Source: Andrena cerasifolii
Taxonomy: Eukaryota; Arthropoda; Insecta; Hymenoptera; Andrenidae
DNA: 64,000 nucleotides
Direction of reading: 5' to 3'
NCBI RefSeq assembly: GCF_050908995.1
Contig: NC_135126.1
Location: 10,044,001 to 10,108,000 of the forward strand
Every line of letters starts with the position of its first letter. The first letter of the stretch is position 1. The position numbers were made by a program, and so were the translations under genes. A model generated the notes under the pieces. The model saw only the letters and a list, made by a program, of their open reading frames with translations. It was not told where the DNA came from and did not search any database. Positions 23,997-37,967 of this stretch are shown here, one piece after another.

Positions 23997-26900
23997 AACT
24001 CGTGGACCTGTCTACCAAAGCTCCACACTCTAAGCTAGGATAATCATTAATAATTCACGAAGAATGCTCAGCGAAAGGCAAGAGCAATACTATACCCAGA
24101 AGCCTCGAAGAATATTAAGAGGACAGAAGGACTCGGAGCCATGGATGCCTCCACGAGAGATGCTGTAATATTATTGGTACAGATTCGCGTACGCTGCTTA
24201 GTATCGTCACATATCATTGTTGAATAAGTGGAGGAACAGAAGCTTAGAGAGATTACCGATCTCCAACGCTACGACTTCCATTCAACCGCTTCTCCCGCGA
24301 ATCTCTGGTAAATTCGCGCTTCTCGCATAGAGCGATTAGCGTACGTCGCGCGATAGCCTGCAAACACGTCGACGCTCACGGGGGTTATTGCCCACCCTTT
24401 TCAAACGCCGTGATTTCGAGCGTGCAGGGTTTCGGGGGCGTTCGAATCGAGTTCCAAGGGCGCGGGATTAAGCGGGTTGAAAGGAGAGGTCCGGAGGCTG
24501 GCACGGTGCCCCTATCGCGCGCAATCGCGATATCCCGGGTAACCGTGGTCGATTCTCTGTGATGCATGCGGCTATTAAGCGCGGGATTCGACATTGACAT
24601 GGAAGTCGGGCACGCGCGTCTCGTTAAGCGGGGAATAACACTGCGGACTAACAAACAGCGGGATTGTAATTGTTCCCATTGCGACGAGACTAGATTAGAA
24701 CGAACGGAGATCGTTACGCCTCGTCGCGGATCCTAGGCCCTTCTACGCGCGGCGAGTTCGACAGGGGTTATTTCGAAACCAATTATCCTCCGGCAAGCGC
24801 CTTTCCCTTCTAGGACGAAGAGGAGAAGGAGGAAGAGAGAATCCACTAGGACGTAAAATTAGAAAGTATACTTAAAATAGTGCGCGTCGGTCGCCTTTTG
24901 AAGTCGTACGTGTACCACGTTCCTCGACACTTCCTACTGCTCCTCTCTCGCGGCCCGTTGGCGATGCGGCGAGAGAAGAAAGAGTTACGATTAGTCTAGA
25001 TCATAAGCGTACCGTGTTCCGCGCAAGCATCCAGCGATGGGCTCCAAGAAGCAACGAATCGCTCCAAGTATTACTCGAATTTAGGGATCGCACGTGCGTC
25101 GATAAGGGTTGAGAGCCTCGTCGAGCATTTTCTCTCCCGTTTCATCTATCGCGAGTTGCCAGCGGAGAAGGTTAACAGCAACGATTAGTCCTGTTAACGT
25201 TAATTAGAATCTCCTCTAACTCGTCGCGCATCGAGTAAGAAGCATACTCGGGGCTCTCAAGCGTTGCATCCAAAGCCGAAAGACCTATGATGAGTATAAA
25301 GATCCTTAAGACTCGACTAACACTCGCAGCGATTCGAAAGCAGGACAATGACTGACTCGAAGGAAGATTTGCACGGTAGCAAATTGGTAGCCCATCCGCA
25401 CACACATACACACACTCTTTTACGACTCTCAGCAGCAAGTGGCTTTATACGATACCCGGTCTGTGCATTTTTGCTGGACGCCACGTGTACGTCCACTTGG
25501 CGGGCATACCCTTGCGACGTTGTACATTCATGCGATATTTAATACATATTTTTTTATTAATCGAGTAGGGGGATTATAAGCTCCAGATAAAATAGCTCAC
25601 ATCGAAACGGGAGTATATAAGCGTTTGCCGTCTTCTTCGACCCGACGATCATTCACATCGACTACATTACATAGTAACGAAACTTTATTCATCTACACGA
25701 TTATTACGCATAGATAAGGTTGTACAGTTGCCGGGACAGGGGTGTTGATCCGCGCGGAAGAGACCGCGTGGATCGGCGCTGTGTCCATCCCGCGAGCCTC
25801 GTTTCGCCGGAACGAGCAAGGGAGGAGAGCGCGCACGCGATCGCCTCGATCCCTCGGGCGTTTACTTTTCTACCGATCGCCGCCGCTCGGGCTCCGTAAG
25901 GACATCATCTCGGACGGTGTCCCCCGCGGCATCGTAGGCCACCGGTGACGTTGGCGTGTCTTTTGTAAAGCAAACGAAAGGAAAGAGCACGGCAACTCCG
26001 GAACGTAACCGGTCGGCGCGTGCTGACACACGCTCGTGATCACGTTTCTCTCAGGTATTTAGCATGTTTGTATCTAAACGACACCTCCTCTCTGTAACAA
26101 ATAATTCAGAGTAGACGTACTTTAGGGACAGTTTGTACAACGCAAAGAGGCGGCTCTCTTTCAGCGGCTTCCTCCGCGATCGCCGTCGAAGTTACCCCGT
26201 GGAACGCGCGCAAGCGGATCGATAACTGCTGCATGCTGATAAACGTGGTAGATTCTTTTTATAGATCGCGTTGTTCCCAGGCATTCATCGATCGCGTCGC
26301 GGCTTCTCCCCTTTAATCCCGAGGAGCTCCGGGCGGATTAGAGTTACTCGCCGGCGCGCCTCTGCGTCTCAACGCTCGCGGAAATGCGGGATGGCGTGCG
26401 GACTGGCCAGCAGAAGCTCGTGCAGATAGCTGGTCCTTGTTTGTTTCCTAGAGCTACAATCCGCCGGACCCTTCTCTCTGTAGGAGCTGCAAAACGATCG
26501 TGTTACCCATCACTACTGTATTATCCGCAAAGACTGCATAGCCCATAGGAATTACAGGTTCTTTACACCCTGCTTCCTGTGAAAGTTCATCGAACCATCG
26601 GTATCAGCCTTCGCCTCGGTGGCAAGCCCCGTTCACCGTCGACTATCTCGCGAGCTTCTGCTCCGCATTCCACGCCCGTATCTAACTCTGAAAGACAAAG
26701 GAAAGAATGATATAAACACCCTTAGACTAAAGGAAGACTCTACGCCCCTAGAGAGGGACTTTTATCTAAAACCAGTATCTCCTCTGAAATCTTCAATATT
26801 CTCCCACTACTTTCGCGTCGGCCCATCGAAAAGCCTCACTATCGCTGAAATTTGTGAAATTGAGGAAGGGTAACCCAGGAGCGCTAGCGTTCCACCGGAT

Positions 26901-28460
26901 CCTCCAAAGAAACTAGCTAACGATAAGATTGGAGGGGAAGTCGCGAGATCTCATCCGCGATCTCATTCACCGTCGAGTCTAAGGAGGAGAGAAGAAGGAT
27001 GCGAATCCGGCGGAGGAACGCCGCCGTTCTCTGCGCCGGGGGAGCCATCCCTCGGCCCGCAAACGTTCGTTGAATAACGTAGCACTCGCGATCGTGTGTA
27101 CACGTTCGCGTGGCGAGCGTTCGCGCGCGAACGATACCCGCCTAGCCACGTTTCGCTCGAAGGGCGAACCCAAGCAGTATTACCGTTCTTCTTGGCCGAG
27201 CAGGCGAGCGGCCCCCCTGTGATCCTTTGATCGCGGGGCCACGTTCGTTGCTCGTTTACAAAGTCACGCGCGTAACGAGCGACTGGTGTATCACATAACG
27301 ACGGGAGATGGTGGCTGGCTGGCTATCGACTGCTTTTGCAAGATTCAGGGAATGTGACACGAAGGAATTGAGGAGACGAGTGTTGCTTGTTACAGAATGA
27401 AGAGAGCGAGAGAGAGAGAAAGATGAAGTATGCAGAGCACGTGTGTGAGAGGATAAGAGAGAGTATTGTTTGCAAATCGAACAGCGACAGTATTGTTACA
27501 CCGTTGATCGTTATATGTGCATAAAAGCTTCGGAAATAAAAAAAAATCTAAACGAGAGCAGCCTGTTTCCCTATTCGTTGACGTCGATCACTTAAGTCAG
27601 TTTCCAAGCGATGGAAGCACGAAATGGTAGTTTTTATTACGAGCACAGCTATTCTCTCGGACGAAGTACGCACCAAAGCTTTGGCGTCGCATTTTCACCA
27701 GGTGGATACGCCGCGAGCGGGCTCGAACGAGAGCGAGTTTCGCGCTCGATGTGAAAGGACGGCGCGCTCGGATCTTCGGGGACGGAGAACTGGTCCACCC
27801 ACTGGGAATTCCTGATTTTTCTCCATCCGCCGGCCGAACGCGGAGGAGCATGGGAAACGAGCGTGGACGCGATCTACGCGCATCGATCGCCACGGTCGAG
27901 AACACGATCCCTGTATATACTTTCGCAGCGATAGCTGCGGCGATTTTACTCGCCCGGACACAAGGGAGGGAAACGGATCCCAAACGAAGACCTTCAAGAT
28001 AATTTCCCGATTACGGAAAAACGCAGATAGTTTCCATTGGAATTATTTCAGTCGCAGAGCTTTGATCTGGACACGCGGCTCAGTATCCCGTGGAGATATA
28101 ATTGGTAATCCTGTAGAGTTCGTTTTCAAACTTGCCGCTGCGCTCGCAATGAGTTTATAAGTTCTAAGTGGTTTTGCTTCAGATGGATCTGTTTATTCGA
28201 AAATTTAAACAGACGCTACGGACCGTACGGTAACGAGCGCATTTCCCATGAAACTGGGTCCAGGTTTTCCAGCACACCTCGTATTCTAACGAGCTTAAAC
28301 CAAACGGCTGGAAAAACTCGGGGGTCGGGCTCCATTTGTCTACGTCCTCGCTGAACGACAGTCGCTTCTAATTGCGAGCAGAGAAACGAAGCGTTTAATT
28401 CGCAGCGACTGGGCTCGAACGGACAGCCGCGGGAGACAAATGAAATCGAGGTGCACGGTT

Positions 28461-28754
28461 AAAGCCGGAGATCCACCTGGAAACTACGCTGTGCTGTGCT
28501 ATGCTAAGTTTTAAAAAATTAGCTGCAATACATAAAGAAACCGTTTCCATCGGAAGCTAAGTTAAGCTGTGCTATGTTTTTTTCGCAATGTAAAAAGCGC
28601 GCTACGTCGAGCTAACTTAGCTTCCGAAAGAAGTAAAGCACAACTTAGCTTAGCTTTTGCTGGAATACGATTCCATAAGGATGTATCGAAGATCATTTTT
28701 TAAGCATAGTATAACGTATTGCTAGTTTATCTTCCAGGTGGATCTGCGGCTTAA
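28461..28754. mobile_element. About 290-bp MITE with TTAA-like flanks
   Basis: The left end AAGCCGGAGATCCACCTGG pairs with the right end CCAGGTGGATCTGCGGCTT. Inside, GGAAGCTAAGTTAAGC and GCTAACTTAGCTTCC form a second inverted pair. The flanks read TTAA on the left and TTAATTAA on the right, so the duplication could be TTAA, TAA or TA. Confidence 0.7.
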
Positions 28755-29467
28755 TTAATCTCGCTTCTAACGCTCGCTGGTCGCAGTACAAAGCTGGCCA
28801 TTAGCGAGGCGCGGGGGACCGCGCCGTAGAGGTAAAATTAGAGGTACCGGGGGCACGGTGCGATTATTAAAATAGAAGAGCGACCGGTGTGTCCGAGTGG
28901 AAGCGAAGGGCTTGAGTCATCGCGCGCAGCGCAACGAGAAACGGCAAATCTATTTGCTGCTCCGGGAGCACCACCAGCTGGACCCAATCGAGGGACGCTG
29001 GAGATCTGCAGGCCCCCCAGGTCATTGCCGTCGCTTTATCAGCTATTGTTGAATGCCGGCTAGCGCTGCTAAAGGCGCCGACTACGATTATCAGCTTCAT
29101 CTGATTCCGCACGCAACCGCGTAGAACGTGACACGAAATCACGAGCCGCCGTATATACCCCATTGACTTCGGGTCTCGTTTCTCAAGGCGGCGTCGTGGT
29201 AAGATGCGTCACTGCTCCGCGAACATGTTAAACGTCGACTGTTATAATATAGTTGGGATTTAAGGGAAGCCAGATAAATGCGTGGAATATTCTTTACTCG
29301 CGAAGTGTAATTAAACTCAATTATCGTGCATCGAGTATACAATTGCTTTGTGCTCTATTGAAAGTGCGAGTTTGAAGACGGAGTAGCGAAAGATTCAGGT
29401 AGACGCTTGCAATGGCCATGTAAGACGCCTCGAAGGAACAGCACGGGTCATTTTGACCTCGCTCCGC

Positions 29468-29741
29468 CAGTGGAGGATTAAGTTACTCGCGCATAACGTT
29501 TCCAGCCGCTCCTTTTTTTTTTTTTTTGAGTTTTACGAGAAAAAGGGGCCCCTCGAGGCGTACTCCCACCGAGCAGGAGGTTTCTTGGTATATTCTCGGG
29601 TGGTTCCTATTCCACAGCGCGAGCCCAGGGGTATCGGTCAGACCTTTTACCTGGGATGAAGGTACGAACCTTCCTGGACCAATCTTCTTTGGGCCAGGTG
29701 GTGGGGCTCGGGCCCCATTCAGGGCCGTAGATTTGCCAGTG
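29468..29741. mobile_element. Degenerate family B hAT relic
   Basis: It begins CAGTGGAGGATTAAG, similar to the family B end CAGTGGCGGATTTAA, and ends GTAGATTTGCCAGTG. The interior shares AAAAAGGGGCCCCTCG with the copy at 11547-11784. The 8-bp flanks do not match, so this is an old or rearranged copy. Confidence 0.4.
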
Positions 29742-31055
29742 AATAGCTGAGCTTCTCGGAGGGCAGTGTCGCGTGACGATGTCACGTTCTTCCGGTTTCG
29801 GCGGGCTTTCAAAGGCGTAATAGGGTTGCTCGAATTTGTCAGCGAAATGCGTGCAGGTAAATATGTCACCCTAGATGTCTGTATTCAAGAAGAAGCCCCC
29901 TCTGCTCCTTCGAACACCACTCCTCTACTCCCGTATCGAATCCACGCTCGATTTTCAATCGGCACGCGAAGCAACGATCGTCGCGAGACGACCGGCGTGA
30001 AAGCACGCTCGTAATTAGTTGTGTGTGATCTCATATCTTCGTTTACACGCGGTTACATAAGGACGGAGACGCGCGTTAGGCTTGCTAATTACACGGGGAT
30101 TGCGCAACCCTCGTATTTCCTTTCCTCGGCAATTGCCCGCTAATAGCGCAACTTTGGGAGCGCCTTATCGCGGCGCGGTTAATATTGACACAGTGTACTA
30201 CAGATTAGATCTGGGCCTCGATCATCTCCACTCCATCCTCCTCCCACTCTTACTAACTAGTACCAGCTAGGCTCCAATCGATATGGAAGCCAGAGTAAGG
30301 AAGGCGACCAAGAAACTTGTATAACTAACAGACTTTATTATCCAAATGATTCAACACAATTTCATAATTTACAATTCAAGCGACAGTCCACTATGTACTC
30401 AAGAAACTATTTATCATCCGCATGAAGTTCATAAATTTTCCTTCGCCGATGCGGCGAGCCTGACGCCATCGCTGCTACGTCTACCACTTGCAGCGGTTTC
30501 AACCCCAAAATCCCAGCGAACACTCTCGCCTCCGTGGGCCACTGGAGTCGCGACTGCGTCCCTGACCCTTACCTGATCGACTTCTTTGCACTCGGCGGGC
30601 CCCGATGGTGGTTCACCCCGTCCTCTCGGGTGGTTGTTCGCGAGGAAGCAACCTGTCGGTGCCCTCTTGTCTCTCCGCAGGCCGTGCCTTCCCTCCGCCT
30701 CCCCCGCCCCCCGCCTCCGTGCCTTTTTCTATTTCGAACGACGCGGCACGCTCTCCCTGCCCGATCGTAAACTACATCCGTCTCTTTTCCCTTGGTGCCG
30801 GCAGCCAGAGCATGGAAGGGGCCAGAGGCCGAAGGAGAAGGAGAAGAACCAGTCGTGAACCAGAACCGTCGGTCCTCAGAATCTCCCAGTCACCTCTTCG
30901 AGTCTGTGCGGGGACCAGCGCGTGGATTTCCGTCCCGATCGCGCCAGATCGGCTGATCTATCGCGCGTGTTGGATCTACTCCACCCCCTCCCCACACCAT
31001 CCTCTCCCAACTAACGCTAGGGTGATCGAGCGCCCCCCGAGAGCCGGTCTCCAGG

Positions 31056-31104
31056 ATGACGACGAGGACGACGCGGTACCAGGATGCAGAGGATCGACAG
31101 ATCG
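31056..31104 (+). CDS. Possible isolated first coding exon
   Basis: ATG opens 16 codons (MTTRTTRYQDAEDRQI) and is cut after one further base by a strong donor, G|GTGAGTCC. The exit phase is 1, the same as KANK exon 1, so it could splice in frame to the KANK exon at 56860. It cannot join 53587 as coding, because that meets TAA after two codons. The evidence is only an ATG, a short clean frame and a donor. It may instead be a non-coding leader exon. Confidence 0.25.
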
Positions 31105-33003
31105 GTGAGTCCACTCTCTCCCTTCTTCGATCCGTTTAACGTCGCGAAAACCGGTCGCGCCAAGAGGGCACTGACATTGTTCCTTAAAAACCGGTACGCC
31201 GATGGACACCGAGGATTTGTAGTTTAAAAGACAAGGGATACGATGCGCGTGGACGTTGGTCCGTGGAGTGGGTGCCGTTTCCGTCTCGCCTAGCCGCGAA
31301 ACGAGGCTGCAGCCTCGCCGCGGGACGCCGACTCCAGCGTCGATTTACGCGCATCTGCCTGCTTTGCATTGTAAATGCAGGATGGGAGATCGGATCGCAC
31401 CCGCGCGCGGATCGTCCCATTGCGGGGCGTTAATTGTGCCCGGGCGGCTCGCGGAATCGGGGATTGAGTTGTCGAGGTGTAGGGGACTTTCTCGGGTCGG
31501 CATTGGGCCGATGTAAATATTTCTCGAAGGACGAGCGAGGAGCGTGGGGTCGCCGGGACGTGGCCGCGATGGAAAGCGGAGGGCCGGCGTGTGATGGATT
31601 CCACGGCGGATGGAGACGGTACAAATGAAATGACTGGGGGGACAACGCAATCCATATTCTTGTAGAGTTAATTAGCCGGCAGGCGTTAGTGGATTTACCT
31701 TGTTATTCGGTGTCCCCTCGTCACGCATCGATTAGTATAGATAGTTTGCAGAGGGCGTTTCAGGACCGCAGGCAAACGCTGAACTGGGGTTAGCCGTGCT
31801 TATTAAAAGGGACATTTAATCGGGATATGTAAAAGGCAGCTTCAACCAGGGTAGATTCTAAACTGCTCTGAGGTATCAGTTTAGACATTTGTACAATCGC
31901 ATAGATTTCACTTAATCTCCCATTAGCCCCAGTGCTAATTCGTTAATTCGTATCTTTGTAATATATCAGCAAGATTTAAATATCCACGTTTACCCAAACT
32001 GTATTCCTTTTTATGGGCCTCATTAGCCAAACAACCTCATAATTACCACCTTGAAACACTGTGTACCCTCCCCGGTTGGAAGCGTCCCCAATGACGCCTT
32101 CATTAACTTAAAATCCCCGCATAAATTCCGACAATGTACACAACAGTTTATTAAATATAATTATATCGCACAAGCTACGTACGCGCCTTGTTTCGCGGGA
32201 TACAGGCTCGCAGAGTCAATAAGCTGGCTTTGTTGCCTGAGCCACTGGGGGATTGCCGATAAAACTGTGACGATAACGATGGACTTTGTCGCGTCGATAT
32301 TACGAGATCGTGTTTGCGCGCATTGTGCGCGAAATTCAATCGAGCCAAACCGTAAATAGACCGGGTGAATTCTTCTTTAAAAATTTCCAATTCAAATGTC
32401 CCTCGTTTGTCGCGCGTTTGCCTATCCCCATTAGTTCGCTTTAACGTGGAATCGATATAGGGGGATGTTTACGACGCGAAATATCTCATATTAAGCGAAG
32501 AGGTTTTTTTGCGCGTTGCTCAAGCTGCACACCCACGTCCAGCCGCGATTTGCATATCACTTTCCGCTATTTCTTCGTGTTTACGAGCGATTCGATCGTT
32601 GCTTACATTCCGCGCGCGCGTACTCGCGCTCGCTACAAGTGGACGGACGGTCGGGCTACGTGGGAATTCGCCGATAAAACACGTCGCCCTTTGTTCCTGT
32701 CGCTTCGATGAAGCATTGCCGCATTTGTAATTCAAAACGCCCCGCGGCGAGTAATTAAAACGTACATTAAGATGATCTCGCTGTTAAATGGATTGCCGCT
32801 CTAAAGACATTCGATACGGGCATTCCGGATTCTTGGACGCGAGCTTGTCTAATTAGCAGAGCTCTGTACCGATATTCACCTATCAAAGTAGGTAAGTAGA
32901 CAATTACACGTTGCGCATTCGAGTAACTATCGATTAGTTCGGCATCCAATATCTTGGGAACTCAAAGGTAGATACTATACCCAGCAACTGAGAATCTTGG
33001 ACA

Positions 33004-33438
33004 CAGGTAGGGGTGGGTGGATACTCGATTTACTTGAGCACTCGAATCTCGAGTCAAGTAATTATTATTATCAATACACGTTACATGGAGATAAATTTTC
33101 AGCTCGAACATTTTCAAATTGCTCGAATTACATCGACTTACTGGCGTCTTATACAGTTAGACTAGTATTTGATATTAAATATAATAAATAATCGAGTGAC
33201 TAGAGTAATTCGAATATTTAAGAGTAACTCGAAAGTTGGAGATCTCTTCGAATATATTCGAGTAATTCGAAAGTTTAAGTAATTCGAAGTCTTACTGTTT
33301 GAATTTTTCAAGTAGCACTTTTTTCAAACAGTTTGTCAATTTCAAGCAGCTCGGAAAATTCAAAAGCTCCTTTCGGCTCGAAGCAATCGAACCGAGTTCA
33401 GCACAGCTCGTAAACTCCGGGTACTCGCACACCCCCAG
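33004..33438. mobile_element. Degenerate hAT-like element rich in CTCGAA motifs
   Basis: The left end CAGGTAGGGGTGGGTGGATACTCG and the right end read in reverse, CTGGGGGTGTGCGAGTACCCGG, share a pattern of the CAGGGGTGTGC hAT terminus. The interior has many spaced ACTCGAA and ATTCGAA words. No 8-bp duplication is visible. Confidence 0.35.
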
Positions 33439-34358
33439 ATGCAGGCTCGTGTAATTACTAGCGTCTGTCGATAGGGTGCGTTTGAAACTTTGTCCTCGAA
33501 CTTCGTTCTTGTTAATCGACGAACGTGTTCGCGCGTTTGGTCGACAGATTAAGGGCGTTTCTGCATACAATTAACTGTGCCAATCCTCCGTGCACAGAGT
33601 GCCTCGAGTTTGCGAATGCTTCGAAGTCATCCGCGATCGATTTTTAGCCCCTCGTTGTCGTCGGTTCCTCGTCCGCGTGTGCCACAACTGCCAGCGATTA
33701 CTTATGAATTACTATGGCCCCTGTGAATTGACACCTCGCAGGTTCCGCGAAACGCGACGACAGCCGGTGTATTTGAATGTCCCGGCAGTCAAGGCGCGAT
33801 GGCATCTCGCAATTTATCAAGATCCGCGGCTTTTCTGTCGATACATATAAGGATACCTGTTAGCTTCGCGACACCGGCAGTCTCTGCTCCTTTTTTTTTT
33901 CACCTCGATTCAGTTGTAGCCCGGAGCGCGCGAGGCAAATCGCATACCTTTGACGCTGCTCCGCCGTAATTAATGCTACCAGAGGTCTGAGTTACTGGGA
34001 ATGTAATCGTCAAACGATCGATAGGTATTAGACGTCGTTACGGTAGTCCTGGTCACCGCGCACTCGTCGATCATACCTCTGAAGTAAAGGTGGTTATTAG
34101 CTCGGGCCACACGTAACACGCTTGTCCTCTCGATTCCGCCGCTTTTCACAGCGAAATGGATGAGAGCTCTTCAGGTCGTTACGTGACTCTCTTCTCAAGC
34201 GTTCCTTCAGAGCCTTCTGCACATTTTCCTCAAGATCGTTTCACGATAACGGGGCTTCGTTTATCGTGAAGCTCCTTCGACTTGATTAATCGGGCCTTCT
34301 TGGATATTTAATCGTACGCGAAGAATGCAGGACGGGGGTTCGGGGCTCTCAGTGTAAT

Positions 34359-34987
<629 letters not shown>

Positions 34988-37755
34988 AGTGTAATTACAC
35001 AGAGCAAGCCACAAAAAAGCTCTCGTCCACGCGTACCGCTAAATTGTAACCCTTAAAACACCTGGCGATCTGCATTCAATTACTAATTGACCTACTTCGT
35101 GCCATGTCCACAGCATTCGATATCTATTAACCCATTGTGCTCCTCCTTCGCTCGTCGATCAATCAGAAATACGTTCGCTCAGTGCTGCGTTGGATACAGG
35201 ACTTTGAAACAGTATCATTCATTTACCTCTGCGAATCACAGTCACTACCTCTACCGTACACTTTAGCCGCGAATAGCAGGCAAACTTACAATTAGACTGC
35301 AGTGTCCACATTATTCTCGTGCTCAGACACAGCTACCCCCGGCTAACACCTAAATCATCATACATTAAATCAATTCCTACTATAAAAATTGAGCCGCGTC
35401 ATTTGAATTATAGTTCAGAACCTACCGTAAGTGGAAAACTCTTATTTCTCCGCTTCGACGCAGTTCGAGCATCCGCGTGCACTAGCATCATTGCACATGT
35501 GCAGCATTACGCAACTGTTTGCCATACTCATTTCGTTCGGCTTGTAACAAAGACGGTTATTTAGCGCGTACCTCTTCTACTCGCCTCTAGACTCGAGTCC
35601 CTCGCGTCGGTCAGCTACGCCCGCCGTATGCGAGCAATCCTCATCACCAGCCACAGAGCGTCGCGATACCAAAACGAAGGACCAAGGGGGAGAAACCAAC
35701 GCGCACCTCGCAAACTCGCCCGAGCAGCTCGATTTATTCGTTTGCCTTCGTCGAACGATTCCATTCCACGGACACGGAATCCTTATTTGGCGCGGGCTTC
35801 GCTCGAAGCTCGTTAACCGATCGTGGAAAGTTCACTCGCGGGCGGGGAGAGAGAGAGCGATGCAGTGAAACCCGTGCTCGCTGCCCGTTATCGATAACCC
35901 GGCGAGCAATTTTCCGACGGCTTTGTCCCCTTGACACGTCGACTTCCCGGTGTACACCGGCGTTTCCAGAGTTCCCTGAAACACGGCCATCGCTCCTCCA
36001 CCCGCCTCTTATTCCCACGACCGTCACGTGTGCACGCAGCTGCTGACGTTTCACGTAAGCGGCCGATTTCTCGTCCAGCTTTAAGCGGCCTCTACGATCT
36101 CCCTAATGCGCGCGGCTCGCAAGTGCCCGATCCTCCAACGGGGACGATCTTTCCACTTTCGTTGACTTTCTCACCCGAGACACCGGTCGGCCTGGACGTT
36201 CGGCAACGGGTCTTCTTCCGACTTTCACTCGATTCGGCGACCAGCACGCGCACGCAGCGCTCATCGATGTTTGCTCGGGTTTCGATGGACAAAACGGCCC
36301 CGCTGTTTGCTCGGACGAACAAACGGCCGCGGGCCATTTGCGCGGACCACGGGCAGGTGTTGCTACCACCTTTCGCCTGCGTAGCTTACGAGTTTGCGGG
36401 CTTCTTTTTGGTATTTGCTTTGGAGATTCTATTAATGTTTGCCTGTTACGCCGTGTTCTCGGGGGGTGGGGTAGGTGTAAATTGAAGGGAATGAGGGTGT
36501 GAGTGTTTCAGTGGTTGGACGTTTGCTTGATCTTCTGAGCAAACTTTCCAAGTCGGGCCCTTTATTTATAATACACTTATTTGAGTGTTTTGACGACCTT
36601 ACTCTGAATTTTTGTTCGTAGTTTAAAGCATTTACGGTACAACTTGTGATATTCCATATAAAATTTGATTTTAAATAATGCTAACATATCTAAATGCCAA
36701 TTGATCATTTTGCGCCCCTCGACAAATTTACGGCTGTAGGCTTAATTTTGTTTATCGGGATTGGACATCAACTAGACGACTGTTTCCAATGATCAGCTGT
36801 TCGCTTATTCCGCAGCTCTTCTAGGAATCACTCCAGTGTCAGTCTCCAATGAAATCGACTACGTGGATGTCTTATAAATGTTTCAGAAGTCAGATACTCG
36901 ATCGTGTTAGTTGCACGAGAAGAATTAGGTATCAGCTTTTCAATTTATGTTCCGTATGACTCGCGTTCGAGGAAATAACTCCCAGTGACCATTCCCTGCC
37001 GTTTATTTACTTCCCCTCTGCGATTCCTTTAGAGGCCCTGCTACTGTTGTTCAAACGCCTGGCGATTCTTTACAGAAATCGAGACTTTGTAACCGTGGAT
37101 CAAGCAGGTGACTCAGGACCGTGTTCCTGGTCACTTTTTCGCTCCTTGTACGCTTTCTCTATGGTCGGCGTGGGCGGACCGCTTGTTTATTCCATCGTTT
37201 CCCTCAACCAGACGTTACTCGATTATCCGTAACTGTTCGTTTCGCCGGGGCGATTTTCCCGGCACGCCCGCGACCTTGACATTATTCCTCGCCCCGTTTC
37301 GACGGACGTCAATAACGACATCGCGCTTTCCATACTTATGGGAATAAGCTACGCGGTGCGCCGCGCGCGTAACGTCGTCATCCAGCGAACGTAATCGCCT
37401 TGAAATACGCCGCGCGAATACGTAATCCTCGCTCGCGGCTGCGTACACGTCCGCGAGATGCTCGCCCATTCTTAATTGGTTCGAGCCGCGTTTCCCCGCC
37501 GATTACTAACGAATACAGATGACGTCGATGCCGGGAAACTGAATTATCCCGACCCAGAGCAATTTGCCTCGGCGATTTATCATCGCGGACGCGTCCACAT
37601 CGAACTAAGTAGCTAATCGAACCACCGTTTAGAGAATTTAAAACAGTGATGAGTAAGATTTAGCTCGTAGTGGGCCAAAAGTGAAAACCTAATACTCTAC
37701 GCGGGTCGCAATATTAAATATTTAAATATACGATTCTAAGAATTTTAATTTATGA

Positions 37756-37967
37756 CAGTGGCGCACTCAGGGTTTAATCTTGGGGGAGCGGAGTTGAACG
37801 GATACAGATATTTTTGAGAAAAATTTATCCACTGCAATTTCATGTAATGCAAGTGCAATAAAACTCACGAGGTGATTATAAAAATTTATTTAAACAATAA
37901 AATCCTTTCGCTTCTTTTTACAAAGCCCCTTCTTGGGGGCGCCAGGCCCCCTTTGGGTGCGCCACTG
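37756..37967. mobile_element. CAGTGGCGC family MITE, copy 1
   Basis: It starts CAGTGGCGCACTCAGG and ends GGGTGCGCCACTG. The interior (ATTATAAAAATTTATTT, then TTTTTACAAAGCCCCTTCTT) matches the reverse complement of 44878-45074. The ends look hAT-like, but the 8-bp flanks (ATTTATGA and ATTACGCG) do not match. Confidence 0.7.

Larger units (their letters stand above)
18806..27560. other. Ataxin-7 3' UTR and intergenic sequence, no further gene recognised
   Basis: After the ataxin-7 stop there are AATAAA hexamers at 21033, near 21914 and at 27535, but none can be chosen from sequence alone. Between 20.1 and 21.9 kb the sequence is AT-repeat and pyrimidine rich, as in long insect 3' UTRs. The longest open frame (22071-22643, minus) has no domain and no splice support. 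A MITE and a 5S-like sequence at 23.5-24.0 kb are listed separately. Confidence 0.4.
27561..31055. other. No gene recognised; intergenic or intronic
   Basis: CpG-rich sequence with two transposon relics listed separately. Frames such as 27597-27983 on the minus strand show no domain. Whether it belongs to a long KANK first intron depends on where that gene's 5' exon lies. Confidence 0.4.
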
